This document shows, one piece after another, positions 9,178-19,384 of a stretch of DNA of 64,000 bases (positions within the stretch are counted from its first letter, which is position 1; each line of letters begins with the position of its first letter). The notes beneath the pieces were generated by a model, which was not told the origin of the DNA, did no database searches, and saw only the letters and a program-made list of their open reading frames with translations. The position numbers and the translations under genes are program-made. Source of the DNA: an uncultured Anaerolineae bacterium (lineage in GTDB: Bacteria; Chloroflexota; Anaerolineae; Anaerolineales; Villigracilaceae). Location: NCBI GenBank assembly GCA_903875215.1, contig CAIQVH010000036.1:1-64000 (forward strand). The letters are read 5' to 3'.

Positions 9178-12100
9178 ATGAAGAAAAAACCGCCCGCGCC
9201 AACCCAATCTCCCCATCCCCAGCCGCCCAATGAAGCCCAGCGGCTGGAGAGTTTGCGCCGCGCCTGCATTCTCGATACCCAGCCCGAGCCCATCTTCGAC
9301 GACCTGACCCGCCTGGCCGCGCAAATCTGCGAAACCCCGATCGCCGCGATTTCACTCATTGATGACAAACGGCAATGGCTCCTGACCCGCGTCGGCCTGG
9401 ATGTCCGTGAATTGCCTCGTGAAGACTCCTTCTGTTCCCATGCCATCCTCCAGCCAGATCAACTCATGGAGGTAAACGATGCCAGCGCGGATGTGCGCTT
9501 CACCGCCAGCCCGCTGGTCAGCGGCCCGGCGCAGATCCGCTTTTATGCCAGCGCTCCGCTGCTGACCGCCAGCGGCCTGGCGCTCGGCACGCTGTGCGTG
9601 ATGGACACCCGCCCGCGCGAATTGACCGGACTGCAGCGCGCCACCCTGCAAACCCTGGCGCGCAACCTGATGAACAGCCTGGAAATCCGCCAGACCAACC
9701 AGGAAAACCTGGCCCGCCAGGCCGTATTATCAAAAGTGTTACACTCGCTGCCCGGCCTTGTCGACCAGGATGAGATCCTGCAAACCGTCCTGCAGGCCCT
9801 GCTGGCCCTGGGACGCTGGCAGGATATCGGCCTCTCGATCCTGGTCAACCCGGAGCAGCAATTCTGGCAGACTCGCGCCGAAACCTTCATGGCCCCGGGC
9901 GAGGTGGGCCTTCTGCGCCCCATCCACTCCGGCATCATCGGGCGCGCCTACCGCACCGGGCAGACCCAGCTCGTGCCGGATGTGCGCCTCGACCCGGATT
10001 TTTTTGAAGGCCAGCGGGAGAACCCCACCGGCAGCGAACTGGTCGTGCCGATCCATGTCAACGGAGTAATGAGCGGCGCGCTCAACCTGGAAAGCCCGCA
10101 CCCGGCCGCTTTCAATAGCGCCGATGTCACCTTTGCCCAGTCCATCTGCGAAGCGATCGGCAGCGCGCTGCACGGCGCCCAACAATTCACCGAACTGCGC
10201 TCCCGCGAAGCCCAATTTTCCACCATTTTTAACATGGCCCCCATCGGCATCGGCATCGTCTCGCCCCAGGGAAAATGGTTGAAAGTCAACCAGGCCATGT
10301 GCAATCTGCTCGGGTATAGCGAGCAGGACTTCCAGGCGCTGGAGTCTAATGCAAAAATCACCCATCCCGACGATCAGAACCTGGACATGCCCCACATTGA
10401 CCTTCTGATCGCCGGCAAAATTCCAAGCTACCAGCTTCAAAAACGGTACATCGCTAAAGACGGCCGGGTGATCTGGGGGTTGCGCGATGTGACGCTGATC
10501 CGCGACCAGGCCGGCGAGGTGCAATATTTCATCACGCAAGTGCAGGATATTACTGGCCGCATACAGCATGAGCAGGCGCTGATCGAAAGCGAAACCCGCT
10601 ACCGGCAGGCCATCCGCGCCGCGCAGGCCATCCCTTACAGCATGAATTATGCCGAAGGCCGGTACTCCTTCATCGACGAAGGCATCCAGCAATTAACCGG
10701 CTACACCAGCGCAGAATTCACCCCAACCCTCATGAATAGTTTGATCGTCGAAACAAAAATGCAGGCTGGCTATGCAGATCTGGATATCAGCCAGGCCATG
10801 GAAAAAGCTCGCGCTGGAGGGAAAGGGCAGCCCTGGGTCTGCGACGCACTGCTGCGCACCCGCAACGGCGAACTGCGCTGGTTTATTGACAGCTCCGTCC
10901 AGGTGCTCGACGCCAACGGCATACCGACCGGATCCATCGGCATCCTGCAAGACATCACCGACCGCAAACGCATCGAACTGGAATTGCAGGAATCCCGCGA
11001 CCAGCTGGAAGAGCGTGTACGCGTGCGCACCGCCGAAGTGCAGGATCTGTATGACAACGCCCCCTGCGGATACCTCTCCACCGACCAGCACGGACGCATC
11101 ACCAACATCAACAACACCCTCCTGAACTGGCTGGGCAGCACCCGCGAGGAACTGCTCGGGAACCTGTACATCAACCTGTTGGCGCGTGAAGAAGCCGAAG
11201 CCATGCTCCTACCCGCGATCCAGAAGATCATCCGTGAGACCGACACTGTTCCCAGCATCGAATCGACCCTGCTGCGAAAAGACGGCTCGCGCCTGCCCAT
11301 CCTCGCCAATATCAACATGATCCGCACCGAGGCTGGCAAATACAGCGGCGCCCGCGTCACAATCTTCGACAACACCGAGCGCCAACAGGCCGCCGAAGCC
11401 CTGCGCCAGCGCGAGGCCCAGTACCACTACCTGTTTGAGAACAACCCGCTCCCCATGTTCGCCTATGACCTGGAATCCCTGCAAATCCTGGAAGTCAACG
11501 CGGTCATGCAGGCCAATTACGGTTACACCCGCGCAGAATTCCTGGCACTGACACTGCCAGACCTGCACCCCTCCGAAGAATGGGAAACCCTGCAAGCCTT
11601 GCTGCGTGAAGACCGGCCAACCCTGCAGCATTCCGGTGAATGGCGGCACCAGCGCAAAGATGGCCGCCTGATCGACGTGGAAATCACCTCGCACACTCTC
11701 ACGCTGGGACTTCGCCCCGCCGCCCTGGTAGCCGCGCAAGACATCACCACGCGCAAACAGGCCGAAGCCGGGCGCCTCGCCGCCCAGCGCGAACTGCAAA
11801 ACTTCCTCGATAACGCGCGCGACATGATCCAGAGCCTGGACGCCGAAGGCAATTACCTGTACGTCAACAAAGCCTGGTGCGAAACCCTCGGCTACAGCCT
11901 CGAAGAAGCCCGCGAAATGACCTTTACCCAGGTGGTGGACCCGGTTTACCAGGATCACTGCCAGGCCGTGATGCGCGCCCTGGTAACCACCCAGCAGCCC
12001 CAGCAAATTGAAACCATCTTTCGCACCCGGCAGGGCCAGCTGGTCATCGTGGAAGGCAGCCTGGGCAGCCACATCAGCCAGGAAGGCCAGTTCATCACCA

Positions 12101-14088
12101 ACTCCATCTTCCGCAATATCACCGCGCGCAAACAAGCCGAAGAAATCCTGCGCGACAGTGAAGCCCAGAATCGCCTGCTGTTTGAAGAATCACCCGACAC
12201 CATCGCCCTGTTCGACCAGCGCGGCAAAATCATACGCATCAACCGCGCCAGCGAAGAGCTGACCGGCCTGCCACGCGCCGAACTGCTCAGCCACAGATTG
12301 GACGAACTTAAACTGGTCACTCCCCAGGTTGTCCGTGAGATGAACACCGCCTTCCTGCAGGCCCAAACATCTCCCACAAACTACGCCGCGCTGGAATTTT
12401 GCATCCACCGGCCCGACGGCAACCAGCGCGAGGTGGAAAGCCGCATCTACGCGCTGAAACTGGGCGGCAAAAACCTCGCGCTGGTCACCTCCCGTGATAT
12501 CACTGCGCGCAAACAGGCCGAGGAAATTTCACGTGAAAGCGAACTGCAGAATCGCCTGCTCTTTGAAGAATCTCCTGTCCCGATCGCGCTCTACGACACC
12601 CAAAACCGCCTGGTCCGCGCCAACCACGCCTTTTCAGAGCTGACCCAATACCCGCTCGAAGCCCTGCTCGGACGCCACTCAACGGATATAGGGCTGATCA
12701 GCCCCGAAACCGAAGCCCGCCTGAGCAGTGTCGTCCACGAGAAGATAAGACAAAATACAGCAACCCAACCATCGGGGCTGTTAATCCCCGTCCAATATCC
12801 ATTGATTCGCGCCGACGGCGAGATCCGCGAGGTGGAAAGCCGCACATTCCTGACCCAGATCGGCGGGCAGAGATACGGCCTGGTCACCACCTACGACATC
12901 ACCCTGCAAAAGAAAAGCTCCGAAGCCTTGCAGCTGGCCAATGCTGAAATGGAACGCGCCATCCGCCTGAAGGATGATTTCCTGGCCACGATGAGCCACG
13001 AACTGCGCACCCCGCTGAACGGCATCCTCGGCCTGGCCGAAATACTGATCGACGGGCACCGCGGCCCGCTGAACGATTACCAGCTCAAATACGTAAACAG
13101 CATCTTCAGCAGCGGACGTCACCTGCTCAGCCTGATCAACGACGTGCTCGACCTTTCCAAGCTGGAAGCGGGCAAATTCGAAATCCACCCCGAAATGGTG
13201 CTGGTCAACGAAATCTGCCAGGCCAGCCTGATGTTCGTCAAAGAACAGGCCGTCAAAAAAGACCTGCAAATCAACCTGGAGATGGATCCACGCGCGCCCA
13301 CCCTGCAGGCCGATATGCGCCGCCTCAAGCAGGTGTTGGTCAACCTGCTCGGCAACGCCGTCAAATTCACCCCCGCCGGCGGAAAAGTGACCCTGATCGT
13401 GCGCGCCCGTCCCGAACAGGAAATGCTCGACTTCCAGGTGATTGACACCGGCATCGGCATCACGCCCGCAGACCAGAAACGCCTGTTCGCGCCCTTCGTG
13501 CAAATTGACAGCAGCCTTTCGCGCCAGTATGAAGGCACCGGCCTGGGGCTGGCGCTCGTCAAGCGCATGGTCGATTTACACCGCGGAACGGTTTCCGTCA
13601 CCAGCGCCCCCGGCCAGGGCAGCTGCTTCACCGTCAGCCTGCCATGGCATCCCGCAAACGCCCCGGCCCACCCAGAAACGCCCCGTCCCGAAGCGCCCTT
13701 CGTATCCCCCACCCTCCCACAGGGCACCCTGCTGCTGGTCGAAGACAACGAAGTCAATATCCTGACCATCGTCGAATATTTCGAACGCCTGAAATACACC
13801 GTCATCGTCGCCCACAACGGGATGGAAGCGCTCGAAAAAGCCCGGGAGCGCATCCCCACCGTCATCCTGATGGACATCCAATTGCCGGATATGAATGGTC
13901 TGGAAGCCATCCGCCATCTGCGCGCCGACTCGCGCTTCGCCTCCACGCCGATCATAGCCCTGACCGCCATGGCGATGAGCGGCGACCGCGAACGCGCCCT
14001 GGCCGCCGGCGCCAACGACTACGTCAGCAAACCCGCCAGCCTGAAGGAACTCTCCCAAAAAATCATTGAACTGCTGCGGCAGGTCTGA
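9178..14088 (+). CDS. hybrid sensor histidine kinase, GAF-GAF-PAS x7-HisKA-HATPase-REC
   Basis: At 1636 aa this is one of the longest proteins here. Order: GAF (about 20-165, starting RLESLRRACILDTQPEP), GAF (175-335), seven PAS units (roughly 340-460, 465-595, 620-735, 745-860, 870-980, 990-1105, 1115-1235, several ending ITARKQAEE), HisKA with His1274 in FLATMSHELRTPLNGI, HATPase (FTPAGGKVTLIV, DTGIGI, GTGLGLALVKRMV) and a C-terminal receiver with phospho-acceptor about Asp1566 in VILMDIQLPDMNG and the conserved Lys in DYVSKP. No transmembrane segment is seen, so it probably senses in the cytoplasm. A hybrid kinase normally passes phosphate on through an HPt protein; none is nearby. Confidence 0.9.
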   Translation: MKKKPPAPTQSPHPQPPNEAQRLESLRRACILDTQPEPIFDDLTRLAAQICETPIAAISLIDDKRQWLLTRVGLDVRELPREDSFCSHAILQPDQLMEVNDASADVRFTASPLVSGPAQIRFYASAPLLTASGLALGTLCVMDTRPRELTGLQRATLQTLARNLMNSLEIRQTNQENLARQAVLSKVLHSLPGLVDQDEILQTVLQALLALGRWQDIGLSILVNPEQQFWQTRAETFMAPGEVGLLRPIHSGIIGRAYRTGQTQLVPDVRLDPDFFEGQRENPTGSELVVPIHVNGVMSGALNLESPHPAAFNSADVTFAQSICEAIGSALHGAQQFTELRSREAQFSTIFNMAPIGIGIVSPQGKWLKVNQAMCNLLGYSEQDFQALESNAKITHPDDQNLDMPHIDLLIAGKIPSYQLQKRYIAKDGRVIWGLRDVTLIRDQAGEVQYFITQVQDITGRIQHEQALIESETRYRQAIRAAQAIPYSMNYAEGRYSFIDEGIQQLTGYTSAEFTPTLMNSLIVETKMQAGYADLDISQAMEKARAGGKGQPWVCDALLRTRNGELRWFIDSSVQVLDANGIPTGSIGILQDITDRKRIELELQESRDQLEERVRVRTAEVQDLYDNAPCGYLSTDQHGRITNINNTLLNWLGSTREELLGNLYINLLAREEAEAMLLPAIQKIIRETDTVPSIESTLLRKDGSRLPILANINMIRTEAGKYSGARVTIFDNTERQQAAEALRQREAQYHYLFENNPLPMFAYDLESLQILEVNAVMQANYGYTRAEFLALTLPDLHPSEEWETLQALLREDRPTLQHSGEWRHQRKDGRLIDVEITSHTLTLGLRPAALVAAQDITTRKQAEAGRLAAQRELQNFLDNARDMIQSLDAEGNYLYVNKAWCETLGYSLEEAREMTFTQVVDPVYQDHCQAVMRALVTTQQPQQIETIFRTRQGQLVIVEGSLGSHISQEGQFITNSIFRNITARKQAEEILRDSEAQNRLLFEESPDTIALFDQRGKIIRINRASEELTGLPRAELLSHRLDELKLVTPQVVREMNTAFLQAQTSPTNYAALEFCIHRPDGNQREVESRIYALKLGGKNLALVTSRDITARKQAEEISRESELQNRLLFEESPVPIALYDTQNRLVRANHAFSELTQYPLEALLGRHSTDIGLISPETEARLSSVVHEKIRQNTATQPSGLLIPVQYPLIRADGEIREVESRTFLTQIGGQRYGLVTTYDITLQKKSSEALQLANAEMERAIRLKDDFLATMSHELRTPLNGILGLAEILIDGHRGPLNDYQLKYVNSIFSSGRHLLSLINDVLDLSKLEAGKFEIHPEMVLVNEICQASLMFVKEQAVKKDLQINLEMDPRAPTLQADMRRLKQVLVNLLGNAVKFTPAGGKVTLIVRARPEQEMLDFQVIDTGIGITPADQKRLFAPFVQIDSSLSRQYEGTGLGLALVKRMVDLHRGTVSVTSAPGQGSCFTVSLPWHPANAPAHPETPRPEAPFVSPTLPQGTLLLVEDNEVNILTIVEYFERLKYTVIVAHNGMEALEKARERIPTVILMDIQLPDMNGLEAIRHLRADSRFASTPIIALTAMAMSGDRERALAAGANDYVSKPASLKELSQKIIELLRQV

Positions 14089-14115
14089 GCCGCACCCAAC
14101 CCACTGACCCCTCCC

Positions 14116-14153
14116 AGAGTTGAACCCCGATTGCCGCGGGTTCAACTCTTTTT
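14116..14153 (+). terminator. Rho-independent terminator after the hybrid kinase
   Basis: A perfect 12-bp stem AGAGTTGAACCC/GGGTTCAACTCT with a 10-base loop is followed by a short T-run. It separates the kinase unit from secA. Confidence 0.88.
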
Positions 14154-14199
14154 ACCGCCGGCAGGCAGGGTTTCTAACCTCCCTCCAACCTGCCTATGC

Positions 14200-14205
14200 T
14201 ATAAT
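14200..14205 (+). promoter_or_regulatory. secA: candidate -10 box of secA
   Basis: TATAAT preceded by TATGC stands 22 bases before the secA ATG and just after a terminator. The -35 match is poor (ctaacc region), so confidence is limited. Confidence 0.45.
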
Positions 14206-14226
14206 TTCCCGAGCGAAAGGCAAACT

Positions 14227-17200
14227 ATGCTCTCAAACTTCATCAAACTAATCGGCGGCAACCCGCACCAACGCGAAGTGGAAAAATTCGCCGCCCTGGC
14301 GCGGCAGATCAACCAGCTTGAACCCGCCTACGAAACCCTCAGCGACGAAGCCCTGCGCGCCAAAACCGGCGAATTCCGCGCCCAGCTGGCCGCCGAACTG
14401 GACGGGCTGGAACCCGGCCCGCAACGACTCGAAACCGAACAGGCCGTGCTGGCCGAAATCCTGCCCGCCGCCTTTGCCGCCGTGCGCGAAGCCTCCAAGC
14501 GCACGCTCGGCCTGCGCCATTACGACGTGCAAATGATCGGCGGCGCAGCCCTGCACCACGGCAACATCGCCGAAATGCGCACCGGCGAAGGCAAAACCCT
14601 GGTCGCAACCCTGCCGCTCTACCTGAACGCCCTCACCGGGCGCGGCGCGCACCTGATCACCGTCAACGACTACCTGGCCCGCCGCGACGCGCGCTGGATG
14701 GGCACCATCTACCACGCCCTGGGCCTGTCCGTCGGCGTGCTGCAAATGGCCGCCAGCACCGAAAACGGCAAAAAAGCCTTCCTGTACGAACCCGAAAAAG
14801 AATCCCCGCGCGAAGACCAGCACCAGCTGCGCCTGGTCGACCGCCGCCTGGCCTACGAAGCCGATATCACCTACGGCACCAACGCCGAATTCGGCTTCGA
14901 CTACCTGCGCGACAACATGGTCTACAACCTGGCCGAAAAAGTCCAGCGTGGGCACTACTTCGCCATCGTGGACGAAGTGGACAACGTCCTGATTGACGAA
15001 GCGCGCACCCCGCTGATCATCTCCGGCCCGGCCTCCGGCGAGCTGGATACCTACGTCCAGATGGCCCAGGTCGTCAAACTGCTCATCCCCGACGACTACG
15101 AACTGAACGAAAAAGACCGCTCCATCTCGCTGACCGAAATCGGCACCGCCCACGTCGAACAAATCCTCGGCCAGCCCCTGCGCGACCCCGAACGCCCCGA
15201 AGACGTCACCCCCGAACAGGCCCGCCTGCTCGGCTTCCTCGAACAGGCCCTGCGCGCCCAATATCTCTTCCACCGCAACAAAGATTACCTCGTCCAGGGC
15301 GGCAAAGTCGTCATCGTGGATGAATTCACCGGCCGCCTGATGCCCGGCCGGCGCTGGAGCGACGGCCTGCACCAGGCAGTCGAAGCCAAGGAAGGCGTCA
15401 AGGTCGAACCCGAAAACGTCACCTACGCCACCATCACCCTGCAAAACTACTTCCGCATGTACCAAAAACTGGCCGGCATGACCGGCACAGCCCTGACCGA
15501 ATCGGAAGAATTCCACAAAATCTACAATCTCGAAGTCCTGCCCATCCCCACCAACCTGGAATACAACGCCAGCCTGGCCGGAAAAGAGTCCCCGCTGGTC
15601 GAAATCAAAAGCAAGGACGAAAACAACTACGACATCGCCTACTTCGCGCGGCGCGCCGACCCACAAAAAACCCCCGCCTACTGGCGGCGCTCCGACTACC
15701 CCGACGTAATCTACCGCACCGTCGAAGCCAAACTGCGCGCCATCGTCGCCGAAATCATCCGCGACCATATCCTGGGCCGCCCGATCCTGGTCGGCACCAC
15801 CTCAGTCGAACTCTCCGAGCGCCTCTCGGGCCGCCTGCGCGCCGAACCGGTGCGCCGCCTGCTGCAGATCAAACTGCTGCGCCAGGTCTGGTTTGAACAA
15901 AACAAACGCGAAGAAGACGGCCGCCTGGCCGCCGAACTGGAACCCCTGTACAAACCGCTCGACCAGCTGGAACCAACCTTCCTGCGCCAGTTCGCCAAAC
16001 CGCTCAACCTTCCAATCAACCCCGAAGACCCCGAAAACCTCGCCCGCCTGCTCGACATCCTGCGCCTGGAAGCCAGCTACAGCGAACGCCTGAAAACCGT
16101 CATCCAGGGCGGCGTGCCGCATGAAGTGCTCAACGCCCGCAAACACACCGAAGAAAGCCAGATCATCGCCAGCGCGGGCGCCTTTGGCGCCGTCACCATC
16201 GCCACCAACATGGCCGGACGCGGCGTCGACATCAAACTCGGCGGCGACCTGGCCGAAGAAATCACCGCCGTCATCAGCCGCGTCCTGCGCCGGGCCGGCT
16301 ACGACCCGTACAACATGCGCCTCGAAGAACAGCGCCAGGCCATTCTCAAACTCGACCCGGCCGACTACGGCATCTACGAAACCGAAATCAAATTCTTCCT
16401 GCAATACTTTGAAGACATGGAACAGGTGCGCCGCCTGGGCGGCCTGCACGTCATCGGCTCGGAACGCCACGAAGCCCGCCGCATCGACAACCAGCTGCGC
16501 GGCCGCGCCGCCCGCCAGGGCGACCCCGGCTCCTCGCGCTTCTACCTCTCCCTGCAAGACGACCTGATGCGCCTGTTCGGCGGCGAACAGGTCGAAAACA
16601 TCATGACCCGCTTCCGGCTCGACGACGACTTCCCGCTCGAAAACCGCATGGTCACCGGCCTGATCGAATCCTCCCAACACCGCGTCGAAGGCGCCAACTT
16701 TGACGTGCGCAAACACCTGCTCGAATACGATGACGTGCTCAACAAACAGCGCAGCATCATCTACTCCCAGCGCGACCGCGTCATGACCAAGGACGACCTG
16801 TCCGAAGACATCGCCGCCCTGCTCAAAGACGAAATCAGCACCCGCATCCCGCCCGCCCTGGCCGACGCCGAAGGCCCCTGGAAACTGCTCGCCTGGCTCG
16901 ACCAGATCCAGCCCGCCTTTGCCCACGGCGACAACCACGTCTTCCCCTCCTTCACCCTGCGCCTGCTGCTCGACGAAATCGACGAAAGCGACCCGCGCGC
17001 CGACATCCTGACCCTGACCGAACGCGCCATCCTGTCCGAAGAAGAACACACCCGCAAAGCCCTCCAGACCATGGTGCAGCGCACTTCCGAAAGCCTGGAT
17101 GCCCAGCTCGAAGAACGCTTCGAAGCCCTCGAAGCCGTGCTCGAAGGCCTGCGCGAAAACGAAGCCCCCCCGCGCCCCGTCGAAGCGCTCGAAGAACTCA

Positions 17201-18234
17201 AAAACGTCCTGCATTACGACCCGCGCCTGAACGGCGAGCAGCTCAAACAACTGGTCAACAATCCCACCGCGCTGGCCGAACCCCTCAAAGAACAACTCGA
17301 CCTGACCCTGACCGCCGCCGCCCTCTCGCGCCTGCTCGCCAGCCTGGAATACCGCCTCGGCGAAGCGCTCGGCCAGAAAAGCGACGAACTCGCCCGCCTC
17401 GACTGGGACACCGCCGCCACCCGCATCCTGGACGCCGCCGAGAAAACCCTCGCAAAACGTCGCGAAAGACTGACCGGCGCCGAAGGCCAGATCGCCAGAG
17501 AACTGGAAACCCTGCTCGAACGTTTTCCCGCCCGAGATGAAACCAACGTCATCCGCCTGCTCAACAGCCTGGCGCGCGCCCGCCGCATGGGCATCAATCT
17601 CAAAACCCGCAAAGTCGAAGCCATTGAATACCAGCGCATCAACTACTTCCACGCCGCCGCCCAACTGCTCGCCGAACGCGACGCCGCCAACCTCGACCTG
17701 GACGTGCTCGAACACCTCCAGTCCGCCGCCGCCACCCTGGCCACCGGCTGGGGGCAGGCCGAATATGCCCGCCTCTCCCAAAACGCCACCCGCATAAGCG
17801 ACTTCGGCCCCGCCGCCACCACGCTGGAGCTGGCTCCCGAAGCCCCAGCCTCCCTGCCTGAACCCCAGCGCGCCGCCCTCACCGCCGAACTGGGCCGCCG
17901 CCGCATGACCGAAATCCACCGCAACGCCCTGCTCGGCGTCATCACCGAACTATGGGTCGATTACCTGACCCGGGTCGAATCCCTGCGCATCTCCATCGGC
18001 TTGGAAGCCTACGGCCAGCGCGACCCGCTGGTGCAATACAAGAGCAAAGCTTCGCAAATGTTCCAGGAGCTGCTGCTGGAAATCCGCTCCGGCGTGATTG
18101 ACCGGGTCTTCCGCTACCTGCCGCGCCCGGTGACACAAACCGAAGCCCCCCCCGAAAGCGCCCCCGAGCCCGCCGCCCCCGCCGAATCCGAGGCGCAGGC
18201 CCGCGCCGGGCGCAAACGCCACAAAAGACACTGA
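14227..18234 (+). CDS. secA: SecA, preprotein translocase ATPase, greatly enlarged
   Basis: The ATPase motor that pushes unfolded preproteins through SecYEG at the membrane. Walker A is TGEGKT (119-124). The DEAD-like box VDEVDNVLIDEARTPLIISG follows at about 248; NMAGRGVDIKLGG and GRAARQGDPGSSRFYLSLQD mark nucleotide-binding domain 2; LLEYDDVLNKQRS is at about 830. The final scaffold stretch (SIGLEAYGQRDPLVQYKSKA) is near 1250. At 1335 aa it far exceeds the usual 830-900: extra segments lie near 185-205, around 460-500, about 85 residues at 535-625, and some 275 residues at 880-1230. No zinc-binding C-tail; it ends in a basic run. The 14227 ATG follows GAAAGG. Confidence 0.93.
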   Translation: MLSNFIKLIGGNPHQREVEKFAALARQINQLEPAYETLSDEALRAKTGEFRAQLAAELDGLEPGPQRLETEQAVLAEILPAAFAAVREASKRTLGLRHYDVQMIGGAALHHGNIAEMRTGEGKTLVATLPLYLNALTGRGAHLITVNDYLARRDARWMGTIYHALGLSVGVLQMAASTENGKKAFLYEPEKESPREDQHQLRLVDRRLAYEADITYGTNAEFGFDYLRDNMVYNLAEKVQRGHYFAIVDEVDNVLIDEARTPLIISGPASGELDTYVQMAQVVKLLIPDDYELNEKDRSISLTEIGTAHVEQILGQPLRDPERPEDVTPEQARLLGFLEQALRAQYLFHRNKDYLVQGGKVVIVDEFTGRLMPGRRWSDGLHQAVEAKEGVKVEPENVTYATITLQNYFRMYQKLAGMTGTALTESEEFHKIYNLEVLPIPTNLEYNASLAGKESPLVEIKSKDENNYDIAYFARRADPQKTPAYWRRSDYPDVIYRTVEAKLRAIVAEIIRDHILGRPILVGTTSVELSERLSGRLRAEPVRRLLQIKLLRQVWFEQNKREEDGRLAAELEPLYKPLDQLEPTFLRQFAKPLNLPINPEDPENLARLLDILRLEASYSERLKTVIQGGVPHEVLNARKHTEESQIIASAGAFGAVTIATNMAGRGVDIKLGGDLAEEITAVISRVLRRAGYDPYNMRLEEQRQAILKLDPADYGIYETEIKFFLQYFEDMEQVRRLGGLHVIGSERHEARRIDNQLRGRAARQGDPGSSRFYLSLQDDLMRLFGGEQVENIMTRFRLDDDFPLENRMVTGLIESSQHRVEGANFDVRKHLLEYDDVLNKQRSIIYSQRDRVMTKDDLSEDIAALLKDEISTRIPPALADAEGPWKLLAWLDQIQPAFAHGDNHVFPSFTLRLLLDEIDESDPRADILTLTERAILSEEEHTRKALQTMVQRTSESLDAQLEERFEALEAVLEGLRENEAPPRPVEALEELKNVLHYDPRLNGEQLKQLVNNPTALAEPLKEQLDLTLTAAALSRLLASLEYRLGEALGQKSDELARLDWDTAATRILDAAEKTLAKRRERLTGAEGQIARELETLLERFPARDETNVIRLLNSLARARRMGINLKTRKVEAIEYQRINYFHAAAQLLAERDAANLDLDVLEHLQSAAATLATGWGQAEYARLSQNATRISDFGPAATTLELAPEAPASLPEPQRAALTAELGRRRMTEIHRNALLGVITELWVDYLTRVESLRISIGLEAYGQRDPLVQYKSKASQMFQELLLEIRSGVIDRVFRYLPRPVTQTEAPPESAPEPAAPAESEAQARAGRKRHKRH

Positions 18235-18253
18235 TTCTTCTACCGCCCGCGCC

Positions 18254-19294
18254 ATGTCGAATTTCTTTGCCCCGGCTTCAGACGAATACCGCCAACTGCC
18301 CAAAGTGGAACTGCACCGCCACCTGGAAGGTTCTCTGCGCCTGGCCACCATGCTCGATGTAGCCCGCAAACACGGCCTGACCATGCCCGCCAATGTGGTC
18401 CGTCTTTCGCGGCTGGTGCAGGTGCAGGATGAAGACAGCTTCACCTTTAATAATTTCCTCTCCAAATTCAACACCCTGCGCATGTTCTACCGCTCCCCCG
18501 AGGTCATTCACCGCATCACCCAGGAAGCGGTGGAAGATGCCGCCCGCGACAATATCCGCTACCTGGAATTGCGCTTCACACCGGTCGCGCTCAGCCGCGC
18601 CGGGCATTTCCCTTTCGAAGACGTCACCGACTGGGTCTGTGAATCCGCCAAACACGCCGCCCAAAAATTCGGAATCATGGTGCGCCTGATCGTCTCGGTC
18701 AACCGCCATGAGCCGATCGAACTGGCCGAACAGGTCGCCTGGCTGGCCGCCTCCCGCCTGGAGAGGGGCATCGTCGGCCTCGACCTGGCCGGAAACGAAG
18801 CCGATTATCCGGCCCGGCCATTCCTACCGCTCTTCAACGAAGCGCGCCAATCAGGCCTGGCCATCACCCTGCATGCCGGAGAATGGGGCGGCCCGGAAAA
18901 CATCCGCGAGGCAATTGAGTCTTTTTCCGCCGACCGGATTGGGCACGGCGTCCATGTCCTGGATGATCCCTTCACCACGGCGCTGGCGCACGAGCACCAC
19001 ACGCCCTTTGAAGTCTGCCTGACGAGCAACTACCAGACCGGCGCAGTCAACACGCTGACCAGTCACCCCGCGCCGAAGATGATCGCCGCCGGGTTGAACG
19101 TCACCCTCAACACCGACGACCCGTCGATTTCACAGATCACGCTCACCAACGAGTACCGCGTGGCGGTGGAAGAGTTGAAAATTCCGCGCGAAGTACTCAA
19201 AGAGCGGGTGCTGGCCGCCGCCCAGGCCGCCTTCCTGCCGGAGGGCGAAAAGAAAAAGTTGGTGGATGCGCTCAAAAAAGAGCTGAGCAAGTAG
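18254..19294 (+). CDS. add: adenosine deaminase
   Basis: Zinc hydrolase of the amidohydrolase superfamily that converts adenosine or deoxyadenosine to inosine in purine salvage. The metal and substrate motifs are present: VELHRHLEGSLR near the N-terminus, LHAGEWGGPENI with the catalytic Glu, DRIGHGV and NTDDPSIS with the zinc-binding Asp. Length 346 aa fits the family. It begins 19 bases after secA, so probably shares its transcript. Adenine deaminase-like members share these motifs, so the exact base specificity is not proven. Confidence 0.88.
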   Translation: MSNFFAPASDEYRQLPKVELHRHLEGSLRLATMLDVARKHGLTMPANVVRLSRLVQVQDEDSFTFNNFLSKFNTLRMFYRSPEVIHRITQEAVEDAARDNIRYLELRFTPVALSRAGHFPFEDVTDWVCESAKHAAQKFGIMVRLIVSVNRHEPIELAEQVAWLAASRLERGIVGLDLAGNEADYPARPFLPLFNEARQSGLAITLHAGEWGGPENIREAIESFSADRIGHGVHVLDDPFTTALAHEHHTPFEVCLTSNYQTGAVNTLTSHPAPKMIAAGLNVTLNTDDPSISQITLTNEYRVAVEELKIPREVLKERVLAAAQAAFLPEGEKKKLVDALKKELSK

Positions 19295-19384
19295 GCTTTT
19301 TGCTCGAAAACGTGGTCGTTGCCGTTGTAATCAATCCTCCAGGCCTTTGCAAATTGGGCAGCCAGACGAATTGAAATGCGGTAA

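Noticed and set aside
15802-17919. 705-codon antisense frame across secA
   Set aside because: GC-rich codon bias of secA leaves the opposite strand open; composition is Gly/Val/Phe-rich without domains or ribosome site.
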